A stretch of DNA of 64,000 nucleotides from Alphaproteobacteria bacterium (GTDB lineage Bacteria > Pseudomonadota > Alphaproteobacteria > Rhodospirillales > Rhodospirillaceae): NCBI GenBank assembly GCA_030604885.1, contig JAUVUZ010000005.1, positions 62,001-126,000 of the forward strand. The letters are read 5' to 3'. The position numbers and the translations under genes are program-made. Below, piece after piece: positions 57,585 through 64,000 of the stretch (position 1 is the first letter of the stretch; each line of letters opens with the position of its first letter). Below the pieces are notes generated by a model. That model did no database searches. It saw only the letters and a program-made list of their open reading frames with translations, and was not told the DNA's origin.

Positions 57585-57614
57585 TGCATACGTGCGTTTT
57601 TTTGCCCTTGTCAA
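57585..57614 (-). promoter_or_regulatory. Predicted promoter of xre-hslVU
   Basis: On the minus strand, TTGACA, 18 bases (including an A7 run), then TATGCA. It has a perfect -35 box and a moderate -10 box, with a predicted start near 57578. It overlaps the upstream ATG at 57585, which argues against that start codon. Confidence 0.58.
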
Positions 57615-57686
57615 CGCCTAATGGGTAGTTTTACGGCGAAATCGTTCGCGTATCCGTTTAGGTGAAATCGGCGCGGGAGCCAGGAT

Positions 57687-57715
57687 TTGCTTCGCACACG
57701 CCAATCCTGTAATAC
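57687..57715 (+). promoter_or_regulatory. Predicted promoter of the his cluster
   Basis: TTGCTT, 17 bases, then TAATAC, with a predicted start near 57722, about 50 bases before hisB. I see no his leader peptide (no run of His codons) or attenuator in the leader. Confidence 0.55.
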
Positions 57716-57772
57716 ACCTATACGGACGAACCAGAGCGGCCGGGCATGGCGGCCGACCAGCGGGAGACGATG

Positions 57773-58393
57773 ATGCGTATCGGAACGGTCGAACGGGTGA
57801 CTCGGGAAACCTCGATTTCCGTGCGGGTCGACCTGGACGGAACCGGCGTCTACGACGTCGAGACCGGCGTCGGATTTCTCGACCACATGCTGGAGCAGCT
57901 CTCCCGCCACAGCCTGATCGACCTCACCGTGCGCGCCAAGGGCGACACCCACATCGACGCCCACCACACCACCGAGGACTGCGGCCTCGCCATCGGCCAG
58001 GCGGTCGCCCAGGCGCTCGGCGCCCGCGCCGGCATCCGCCGCTACGGCGACGCCCTGATCCCGATGGATGAAAGCCTGGCACGCTGCGCCATCGACCTCT
58101 CCAACCGGCCGTATCTCGTCTGGCGGGTGGGGCTGGCGGCGCCCACCCTCGGCGGAATGGAAACCGAGCTGTTCCGCGAATGGTTCCAGGCGTTCGCGCA
58201 GACCTGCGGCGCCACCCTCCACATGGAGTCCGTCCACGACGGCGGCAACACCCACCACGTGATCGAGGCGTGCTTCAAGGCGCTCGCCCGGGCGCTGCGG
58301 GCGGCGGTGGAGATCGACCCGCGGGCGGCGGCGGCGGTGCCGTCCACCAAGGGCGTGCTCGGCGGCTCGCTGCCCTCCGGGACGGCGCCATGA
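57773..58393 (+). CDS. hisB: Imidazoleglycerol-phosphate dehydratase
   Basis: This 206-residue manganese enzyme performs the sixth step of histidine synthesis. The metal-binding histidine motifs are [39 protein letters not shown] and [23 protein letters not shown]. It is the monofunctional form, without the phosphatase domain. [15 protein letters not shown] at 57773 has GGGAG six bases upstream; 57770 is also possible. The stop overlaps hisH as ATGA. Confidence 0.96.
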   Translation: MRIGTVERVTRETSISVRVDLDGTGVYDVETGVGFLDHMLEQLSRHSLIDLTVRAKGDTHIDAHHTTEDCGLAIGQAVAQALGARAGIRRYGDALIPMDESLARCAIDLSNRPYLVWRVGLAAPTLGGMETELFREWFQAFAQTCGATLHMESVHDGGNTHHVIEACFKALARALRAAVEIDPRAAAAVPSTKGVLGGSLPSGTAP

Positions 58394-59046
58394 AAACCGT
58401 CGCCATCGTCGATTACGGCTCGGGCAACCTCCGCTCCGCCGCCAACGCGTTCGAGCGCGCCGCGCGCGAGGCCGGGCTGCCCCACGCCATCCGCGTCACC
58501 GACGACGCGCGGGAGATCCGCGCCGCCGACCGCATCGTCCTGCCCGGCGTCGGCGCCTTCGGCGACTGCCGCGCCGGGCTGGACGCGCGGCCGGGGCTGA
58601 CGGAGGCGCTCCAGGCGGCGGTGCTCGGCGACGGCCGCCCGTTCTTCGGCATTTGCGTCGGCATGCAGCTGCTCGCCTCCGAGGGGCGGGAGCACGGCGT
58701 CCACCCGGGCCTCGGCTGGGTGCCGGGCTGGGTGGAGCGGCTGGCGGCGGCGCCGGGCCGCAAGATTCCCCACATGGGCTGGAACCACCTCGCCCTCACC
58801 CCCGAGGGCGCCGCGCATCCGGTGCTGCGGGGGCTTCCGGCGGGCGGGCAGGTGTATTTCGTCCACAGCTACGCCCTCACCGCCGAGCGGCCCGAGCACG
58901 TTCTCGCCACCGCCGACTACGGCGGCGCGATCACCGCCGCGGTCGGCCGCGACAACCTCTTCGGCACCCAATTCCACCCGGAAAAGAGCCAGGCGGTGGG
59001 GCTAGCCGTGATTCGCAACTTTCTCGCCTGGGACCCCGCACGATGA
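58390..59046 (+). CDS. hisH: Imidazole glycerol phosphate synthase subunit HisH (glutamine amidotransferase)
   Basis: This 218-residue class I glutaminase feeds ammonia to HisF. The nucleophile Cys is in [15 protein letters not shown], and the His/Glu pair in [32 protein letters not shown] is the typical N-terminus, and [11 protein letters not shown] is conserved. It is coupled by 4-base overlaps to hisB and hisA. Confidence 0.97.
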   Translation: MKTVAIVDYGSGNLRSAANAFERAAREAGLPHAIRVTDDAREIRAADRIVLPGVGAFGDCRAGLDARPGLTEALQAAVLGDGRPFFGICVGMQLLASEGREHGVHPGLGWVPGWVERLAAAPGRKIPHMGWNHLALTPEGAAHPVLRGLPAGGQVYFVHSYALTAERPEHVLATADYGGAITAAVGRDNLFGTQFHPEKSQAVGLAVIRNFLAWDPAR

Positions 59047-59783
59047 ACCTTTTCCCCGCCATCGACCTCAAGGACGGCGCCTGCGTGCGCCTCTACAAGG
59101 GCGAAATGACCCAGGCGACGGTGTTCAACGCCTCCCCCGCCGACCAGGCGTCGCGCTTCGTCGCCGCCGGGTGCCGCTGGCTGCACGTGGTCGACCTCAA
59201 CGGCGCGTTCGCGGGCAAGCCGGTGAACGCCGACGCGGTGGCGGAGATTCTCCGCGTCGCCCGCGACAACGACGTGGAGGTACAGCTGGGCGGCGGCATC
59301 CGCGACATGGCGACGATCGAGGACTGGCTCTCCCGCGGCGTCGCCCGGGTGATCCTCGGCACCGCGGCGCTGCGCCAGCCGGATCTGGTGAAGGACGCCT
59401 GCCGCCTGCACCCCGGCCGCGTCGCCGTGGGCATCGACGCCCGCGACGGCCGGGTGGCGGTGGAAGGCTGGGCGGAAACCTCCGAGGTGACCGCCGAGGA
59501 GCTGGCGCTGCGCTTCGCCGACGCGGGCGTGGCGGCGATCGTCCACACCGACATCGGCCGCGACGGCGCGATGCAGGGCGCCAACGTGGCGGCCTCGGCG
59601 CGGCTCGCCGCCGCCTGCGGCATTCCGGTGATCGTCTCGGGCGGCGTGGCGGGGATCGACGACATCCGCGCGGTGGCCGGGCAGCGCGCCAGCGGCGTGG
59701 TCGGCGCGATCGCCGGGCGGGCGCTCTACGACGGCAAGCTCGACCTGGTCGAGGCCTGCCGGGTTCTCGCGGCGGCGGCCTGA
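59043..59783 (+). CDS. hisA: Phosphoribosylformimino-5-aminoimidazole carboxamide ribotide isomerase
   Basis: This 246-residue TIM-barrel enzyme has the catalytic Asp pair in [17 protein letters not shown] and [16 protein letters not shown]. The phosphate-binding loops are [12 protein letters not shown] and [14 protein letters not shown]. The ATG overlaps the hisH stop. hisF follows 10 bases downstream. Confidence 0.97.
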   Translation: MNLFPAIDLKDGACVRLYKGEMTQATVFNASPADQASRFVAAGCRWLHVVDLNGAFAGKPVNADAVAEILRVARDNDVEVQLGGGIRDMATIEDWLSRGVARVILGTAALRQPDLVKDACRLHPGRVAVGIDARDGRVAVEGWAETSEVTAEELALRFADAGVAAIVHTDIGRDGAMQGANVAASARLAAACGIPVIVSGGVAGIDDIRAVAGQRASGVVGAIAGRALYDGKLDLVEACRVLAAAA

Positions 59784-59793
59784 GGAGAACGCG

Positions 59794-60552
59794 ATGCTCA
59801 GCGTGCGCATCATACCCTGCCTCGACGTCAAGGACGGGCGGGTGGTCAAGGGGGTCAACTTCGTCGACCTGATCGACGCGGGCGACCCGGTGGAGCAGGC
59901 GCGGGTCTACGACGCCGCGGGCGCCGACGAGCTGTGCTTCCTCGACATCACCGCCAGCTCCGACAACCGCGACACCCTTTACGACGTGGTGAGCCGCACC
60001 GCCGCGCAGTGCTTCATGCCGCTCACCGTGGGCGGCGGGGTGCGCGCGGTGGAGGACATCCGCAAGCTGCTGCTGGCGGGGGCCGACAAGGTGTCGATCA
60101 ACACCGCCGCGGTGCACCGCCCCGAGTTCGTGCGCGAGGCGGCGGAGAAGTTCGGCAACCAGTGCATCGTCGTCGCCATCGACGCCAAGCGGGTGGCCCC
60201 CGGCCGGTTCGAGATCTTCACCCACGGCGGCCGCAACCCCACCGGCCTCGACGCGGTGGAGTGGGCGCGGCGGATGACCGCCTACGGCGCGGGCGAAATC
60301 CTGCTCACCTCGATGGACCGGGACGGCACCCGCAGCGGCTTCGACCTCGCGCTCACCCGCGCGGTGGCCGACGCGGTGACGGTTCCGGTGATCGCCTCGG
60401 GCGGCGTCGGCACCCTCGAGCACCTGGCCGAGGGCATCCGCGAGGGCGGCGCCACGGCGGTTCTGGCGGCGTCGATCTTCCATTTCGGCGAATACTCGAT
60501 CGGCGAGGCCAAGGCCCATCTTGCCGCGGCGGGGTTGCCGGTGCGACTCTAA
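59794..60552 (+). CDS. hisF: Imidazole glycerol phosphate synthase subunit HisF (cyclase)
   Basis: This 252-residue TIM-barrel cyclase has [21 protein letters not shown] (Asp11 region), [16 protein letters not shown] (Asp130 region) and [17 protein letters not shown]. It joins HisH to make imidazole glycerol phosphate and AICAR. A GGDEF gene, not hisE, follows 22 bases later. Confidence 0.98.
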   Translation: MLSVRIIPCLDVKDGRVVKGVNFVDLIDAGDPVEQARVYDAAGADELCFLDITASSDNRDTLYDVVSRTAAQCFMPLTVGGGVRAVEDIRKLLLAGADKVSINTAAVHRPEFVREAAEKFGNQCIVVAIDAKRVAPGRFEIFTHGGRNPTGLDAVEWARRMTAYGAGEILLTSMDRDGTRSGFDLALTRAVADAVTVPVIASGGVGTLEHLAEGIREGGATAVLAASIFHFGEYSIGEAKAHLAAAGLPVRL

Positions 60553-60574
60553 GGCCCTCCGGAGGAGGACCCCG

Positions 60575-62113
60575 ATGGTGAAATGGCCGCATCTGTTCGT
60601 CCGGGTGTTCGGGCTCGGCGCCGCGGCGATCCTCGCCGTCGCGTTCGCCATCTACGAGGCGCGGCGCGGCGAGGCGCTGGTGCAGCTGGAGGCCGAGCAG
60701 GGGGCCACCGTCGCCGCCCAGGCGTCGTTCTTCCTCGACGTGCTGCACCGCCTCAACGCCGACCTGCAAATCCTCAGCCGCCAGAGCGAACTCAAAATGG
60801 CGGAGCCGGAGGCCCTGGCGCGGCTCGCCGACGAGTTCGGCGAATTCGTGCGCGCCACCCGCAACTATCACAGCATCCGCCTGGTGGACTCGCTGCAGGT
60901 GGAGCGGCTGCGCGCCAGCACCGACGAATTCGGCGTGGTCCACACCCACGTGGGTCCCAGCCTCGCCCTGGCCGACGACGTCCGGCTGGCGACGGCGCTG
61001 GCGACGCTGGCCCCGGACACCATGCTGCTGACCGACCGGGTGGACACGAGTTCCGGCCATCCGCGCCCGCTGTGGCGGCTGGCCGTCACCGCACCCGACG
61101 GCGCCACCCCCGCCCGCCACGTCGTCGCCGTCTATCGCGCCGACACCCTGTTCGACCGCCTGACCCGCCTCGCCCGGGGCGCCGAAACCGCGCTGATTCT
61201 CGCCAGCCGCTCCGGCGTCTGGAGCATCTCCACCGGCTCCGGCCGGGCGGGAAGCTGGGACTACCGCCCCCTCGGCGCCGAGCCGCCCGAGTTCGCCAGC
61301 CGCCACCCCGGCGCCTGGGAGGCGATGGAGCGCGATTTCGGCGGCACCGTCCACGTCGGCGAGGGGTTCTTCGTGTTCCGCACGCTGTTCCCGGCGATCA
61401 GCGGCTTCTGGGGAATCGACGCCACGGGCGCGGCGGTGCCCGAGGCCTCGGAATGGCGGGTGATCGCGTTCGTCTCGCCCCAGGCGGTGGCGCGGCTGGA
61501 GGGGCGGATTCTCGACTCCCTGGTGCCGTCCACCATCGCCGCGCTGCTGGCCCTCGCGCTGATCGCCTGGATCGGCACCCTGCACTGGACCTCGCAGCGC
61601 CACCGCCACGCGCGGCTGATGCACCAGGCCACCACCGACGCCCTCACCGGCGCCCTCAACCGCGCCGCCTTCGACGAGGGCTTCCGCGCCGCCCTCGACC
61701 GCTATGCCGAAACCGGCAGCGGCTTCGCGCTGATCTACGTGGATCTCGACCGCTTCAAGTCGGTCAACGACCGCTTCGGCCACGAGGCGGGCGACGCCTG
61801 CCTCAAGGAGACGGTGCGGCGGATGCGCGCGGTGATCCGCGAGACCGACCTGCTCGGCCGCCTCGGCGGCGACGAGTTCGCGGCGGTGCTGGCGCCGATC
61901 AAGGGCCGCGCCGCAGCGGAGGCGATCCTCGACAAGGTGCGCGGCGCCCTGGCCGACGGGCCGCCGCCGTTCCCGGGGGCGGAGCGGGCGATCGCCGCCA
62001 GCCTCGGCGTCGCCCTCTGCCCCGAGGACGGCACCGAGGCGGAAATGCTTTTGCGCACCGCCGACCGCGGCATGTATGGTGCCAAGCGGCGGCACGCCGA
62101 GCCGCAGGTTTGA
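60575..62113 (+). CDS. Membrane-anchored diguanylate cyclase (GGDEF) within the his cluster
   Basis: This 512-residue protein has an N-terminal helix (LGAAAILAVAFAIYEA) and a periplasmic sensor region of ~290 residues. A second helix follows (IAALLALALIAWIGTLHW), then a cytosolic GGDEF domain (ATTDALTGALNRAAFDEGF ... GRLGGDEFAAVL). The active GGDEF signature is intact. An inhibitory I-site RxxD (RETD) lies five residues before it, so c-di-GMP synthesis with product inhibition is expected. The sensor region is not one I recognise. GGAGGAGG precedes the start MVKWPHLF. It separates hisF from hisE. Confidence 0.9.
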   Translation: MVKWPHLFVRVFGLGAAAILAVAFAIYEARRGEALVQLEAEQGATVAAQASFFLDVLHRLNADLQILSRQSELKMAEPEALARLADEFGEFVRATRNYHSIRLVDSLQVERLRASTDEFGVVHTHVGPSLALADDVRLATALATLAPDTMLLTDRVDTSSGHPRPLWRLAVTAPDGATPARHVVAVYRADTLFDRLTRLARGAETALILASRSGVWSISTGSGRAGSWDYRPLGAEPPEFASRHPGAWEAMERDFGGTVHVGEGFFVFRTLFPAISGFWGIDATGAAVPEASEWRVIAFVSPQAVARLEGRILDSLVPSTIAALLALALIAWIGTLHWTSQRHRHARLMHQATTDALTGALNRAAFDEGFRAALDRYAETGSGFALIYVDLDRFKSVNDRFGHEAGDACLKETVRRMRAVIRETDLLGRLGGDEFAAVLAPIKGRAAAEAILDKVRGALADGPPPFPGAERAIAASLGVALCPEDGTEAEMLLRTADRGMYGAKRRHAEPQV

Positions 62114-62127
62114 AAGGTTCCCCGACC

Positions 62128-62448
62128 ATGAGCGGACACCCCCTCGATACCCTCTTCGCGGTGATCGCCGCCCGCAAGGGCGCGGACCCGAGCGAGTCCT
62201 ACACCGCCAAGCTGTTCTCCCGCGGCCGCGCCAAGATCGCCCAGAAGCTGGGCGAGGAGGCGGTGGAGCTGGTGATCGCGGGCTGCATCGAGCCGGACAA
62301 GATGGTGGGCGAGAGCGCCGACCTGCTCTACCACATGCTGGTGCTGTGGGCCGACGCGGGCGTCGCCCCCGAGGCGGTGTGGGCGGAGCTGGCGCGCCGC
62401 GCCGGAACCTCGGGCCTCGCCGAAAAGGCGTCGCGCAAGGCCGACTGA
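62128..62448 (+). CDS. hisE: Phosphoribosyl-ATP pyrophosphatase
   Basis: This 106-residue all-helical pyrophosphatase performs the second histidine step. Conserved blocks are SYTAKLFSRGRAKIAQKLGEEAVELVIA and ESADLLYHMLVLWADAGV, with the metal-binding EExxE and E-x2-D residues. It is the separate HisE form; hisI is not in the window. It lies 14 bases after the GGDEF gene. Confidence 0.95.
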   Translation: MSGHPLDTLFAVIAARKGADPSESYTAKLFSRGRAKIAQKLGEEAVELVIAGCIEPDKMVGESADLLYHMLVLWADAGVAPEAVWAELARRAGTSGLAEKASRKAD

Positions 62449-62475
62449 GTTCATCCATTCGTCAGGGAGGTCAAG

Positions 62476-62838
62476 GTGTACGATCCGAACAACGTGTTCG
62501 CGCGGATTCTGCGGAAGGAAATCCCCTGCAAGACGGTGCTCGAAACCGAGCACAGCCTGGCGTTCCACGACGTCAACCCGCAGGCGCCGGTCCACGTGCT
62601 GGTGATCCCCAAGGGCGCCTACGTGTCGATGGACGATTTCTCCGCCCGCGCCCCGGCGGAGGAAATCGCCGATTTCGTCCGCGCCGTGGGCGAAACCGCG
62701 CGCAGCCTGGGCGCGGTGGCCGGGGGCTACCGCATCCTCAGCAACGCGGGCGCCAACGCCGGGCAGGAGGTGCCGCACCTCCACGTCCACGTCTTCGCCG
62801 GCCGCCCCCTCGGCCCGATGCTGAGCCGCCGGGATTAA
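62476..62838 (+). CDS. HIT-family purine nucleoside phosphoramidase-like protein
   Basis: This 120-residue histidine-triad protein has the motif VPHLHVHVFAG near the C-terminus. The N-terminal DPNNVFARILRKEIPCKTVLETEHSLAFHDVNPQAPVHVLVIPKG is typical of HinT-like hydrolases. GTG start with GGGAGG five bases upstream. It is the last gene of the high-G+C his cluster. The low-G+C restriction gene begins 17 bases after its stop. Confidence 0.95.
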   Translation: MYDPNNVFARILRKEIPCKTVLETEHSLAFHDVNPQAPVHVLVIPKGAYVSMDDFSARAPAEEIADFVRAVGETARSLGAVAGGYRILSNAGANAGQEVPHLHVHVFAGRPLGPMLSRRD

Positions 62839-62855
62839 GAAGCTGGAGAGATGAC

Positions 62856-63605
62856 GTGTCAGAGATCCATCTGAACGGCTTAGAAAGCCTTGAAGCACGA
62901 GGTTTTCAAATAGAATTCCATTCCCACGCCAAGGCAATTCTCAATATTGACTATCCCTCTTTGTTAGAGGAGTTGGAAACGACTCTGACGGGACTTTCTA
63001 TCCCTATTGAGTCGTTAGTCCGGGGCGGCGGCGGAGAGCACGAAACCACCCAGGGTCTTCGGCGCACACTAGCGGATCTAGGCTGGATTAAGCATAACTT
63101 TCAAATCAGAAAACTCATCGACGGGGTTGAACGCGAATCGACGTCCCACGAAGTCGATCATGTCCGCTCGTCGGGTCTGGGAAAGGTAGCTCTAGAGATC
63201 GAGTGGAACAATAAGGATCCCTTCTTCGATAGAGACCTGGAAAATTTCAAACGACTCCACGCAGAAGCCGCGATCTCCGTGGGCATAATCCTGACACGCG
63301 GCTCCAGCCTTCAAGATCGCATCAAGGACGCGATCTTGCGCTTCGCCCACGAGCGAGACATTAACTCCTATGCTGATCTCGCAGCCTGGATTGAACCGAC
63401 AGGGCGCCAAAAGCAGGCGGTTCAGCGTCGGATGGAATCAAGCTCCTGCTCTTTCGCTGAAGCTTGGGCGTCACAGTTCGTGGCTGACAAATTCGGGCAA
63501 GCAACCACACACTGGCGCAAGCTAGAAGACAGGATCCACCGCGGCGTCGGGAATCCATGCCCTCTTCTGCTGATCGGCATTCCTGACTCTGTAATCGTGT
63601 TCTGA
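62856..63605 (+). CDS. BglII/BstYI-type type II restriction endonuclease
   Basis: This 249-residue protein is hidden in the second half of a longer track ORF. Its centre reads STSHEVDHVRSSGLGKVALEIEWNNKDPFFDRDLENFKRL. This is the PD-(D/E)xK-type active site of the BglII family (catalytic Asp, then E-x-E), followed by AAISVGIILTRGSSLQD. BglII and BstYI cut AGATCT and RGATCY, so a GATC-core target is a reasonable guess. GTG start with GGAG seven bases upstream. G+C is far below the neighbours (26/60 in bases 62881-62940), a sign of transfer. The partner methyltransferase faces it with 8 bases between stops. Confidence 0.85.
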   Translation: MSEIHLNGLESLEARGFQIEFHSHAKAILNIDYPSLLEELETTLTGLSIPIESLVRGGGGEHETTQGLRRTLADLGWIKHNFQIRKLIDGVERESTSHEVDHVRSSGLGKVALEIEWNNKDPFFDRDLENFKRLHAEAAISVGIILTRGSSLQDRIKDAILRFAHERDINSYADLAAWIEPTGRQKQAVQRRMESSSCSFAEAWASQFVADKFGQATTHWRKLEDRIHRGVGNPCPLLLIGIPDSVIVF

Positions 63606-63613
63606 ACGTACCT

Positions 63614-64000
63614 TCACTCTGCTGGAATACGATTCGTCGCGGAGTTGTATGAATATGTCGGCCAGCTTGGGGTATAATCATCTTCAGCTTGATTACCCCA
63701 AGCGCACCAGTTTTCCCGAGTACCCCGGGCAAACATTTCAAGATAAGGTCCAGGACTACAAGCTTCGATTAGATCATATTGCTCATCTGGCTTGCGGGAG
63801 TGTTCCCTCTTACGAGTTCCTAGGTAGTTGACCTGAGTACGACCAGGATCAAGTGTCCGAGCATTCTTCCCACGGACCCCGAAAAGTATCAATTCCGTGA
63901 CGTTGCGGAAATAGAATCCAACTCCACGGCCATCGCTTCCTCCATCTTTACGGAGTTTATGCCAAACCAAGTTGGTTTTATATTCAAACCCCCACGCACG
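63614..64000 (-). CDS. MT-A70-family DNA adenine methyltransferase, C-terminal part (cut by window edge)
   Basis: The last 128 codons of a gene whose 5' end lies beyond the right edge. The frame is open to base 64000 (RAWGFEYKTNLVWHKLRKDGG), so the ORF-track ATG at 63970 is internal. GRGVGFYFRNVTELILFGVRGKN and RKREHSRKPDEQYDLIEACSPGPYLEMFARG, then NWCAWGNQ, are typical of MT-A70-like adenine-N6 methyltransferases. The catalytic DPPW lies outside the window. It probably protects host DNA from the adjacent endonuclease. G+C is low, like its partner. Confidence 0.85.
   Translation of the reverse strand, partial: RAWGFEYKTNLVWHKLRKDGGSDGRGVGFYFRNVTELILFGVRGKNARTLDPGRTQVNYLGTRKREHSRKPDEQYDLIEACSPGPYLEMFARGTRENWCAWGNQAEDDYTPSWPTYSYNSATNRIPAE

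Overview
The window is a high-G+C bacterial chromosome segment, tightly packed with mostly housekeeping genes. Gene content and order point to an alphaproteobacterium, probably of the Rhodospirillales type. The evidence for this is the tsaB-rimI-mucR-fur-(olsB/olsA-like)-miaB-phoH-ybeY-corC-lnt-xre-metK-trmB-rimP string, the mutS-glnD-murJ-trpS string, dapB-dnaJ-dnaK, fxsA/secB facing timA-mltA-smr, and hslVU next to hisBHAF-hisE. This assignment is inference from gene order; there is no rRNA in the window to test it.

Layout. 1-12.7 kb (minus strand): one long co-directional block, tsaB, rimI, mucR, fur, an ornithine-lipid-type pair (olsB and a PlsC-like acyltransferase), miaB, phoH, ybeY, corC, lnt, an Xre regulator, metK, trmB and the 5' end of rimP. 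Many stops and starts overlap by 4-8 bases. 12.7-14.8 kb (plus): a D-Ala-D-Ala dipeptidase coupled to a secreted polysaccharide deacetylase, then an SMR guanidinium-type exporter behind a structured leader. 14.9-27.2 kb (minus): a PA0069-type radical SAM protein, two tandem Bax-like glucosaminidases, an NfuA-type Fe-S carrier, a TIGR02186/TauE pair, a DUF2333 protein, trpS, murJ and glnD. 27.5-34.3 kb: mutS (minus), then a malic enzyme, phoR and phoU (plus). 34.3-39.3 kb (minus): ppa, an AmpG-like permease, typA and a PfkB-family sugar/adenosine kinase. 39.4-41.2 kb (plus): an EI24/CysZ-like membrane protein, a bactofilin and a small lipoprotein. 41.2-46.1 kb (minus): nth, dapB, dnaJ and dnaK, with a degenerate CIRCE-like operator upstream of dnaK. 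46.4-47.4 kb (plus): a coupled DUF1178/DUF1848 pair. 47.6-48.6 kb (minus): secB and fxsA. 48.8-54.9 kb (plus): timA, mltA, lutA, lutB, an unknown membrane protein, lutC, smr and xre as one chain of touching genes. 55.2-57.5 kb (minus): xre, hslV, hslU. 57.8-62.8 kb (plus): hisB, hisH, hisA, hisF, a GGDEF protein, hisE and a HIT hydrolase. 62.9-64.0 kb: a clearly lower-G+C restriction-modification pair, made of a BglII/BstYI-type endonuclease facing an MT-A70-family DNA methyltransferase that runs off the window.

Two features stand out. First, a family of composite palindromic intergenic repeats occurs seven times. Every copy directly follows the stop codon of at least one gene (trmB, the radical SAM gene, mutS, typA, dapB, secB, hslU). 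These repeats generate many spurious ORFs in the ORF track. Second, the restriction-modification pair at the right edge looks horizontally acquired and may mark the start of a defence or accessory region beyond the window. I found no CRISPR array, insertion sequence, rRNA or convincing tRNA gene. Most long ORFs listed on the opposite strand of real genes are high-G+C shadows.
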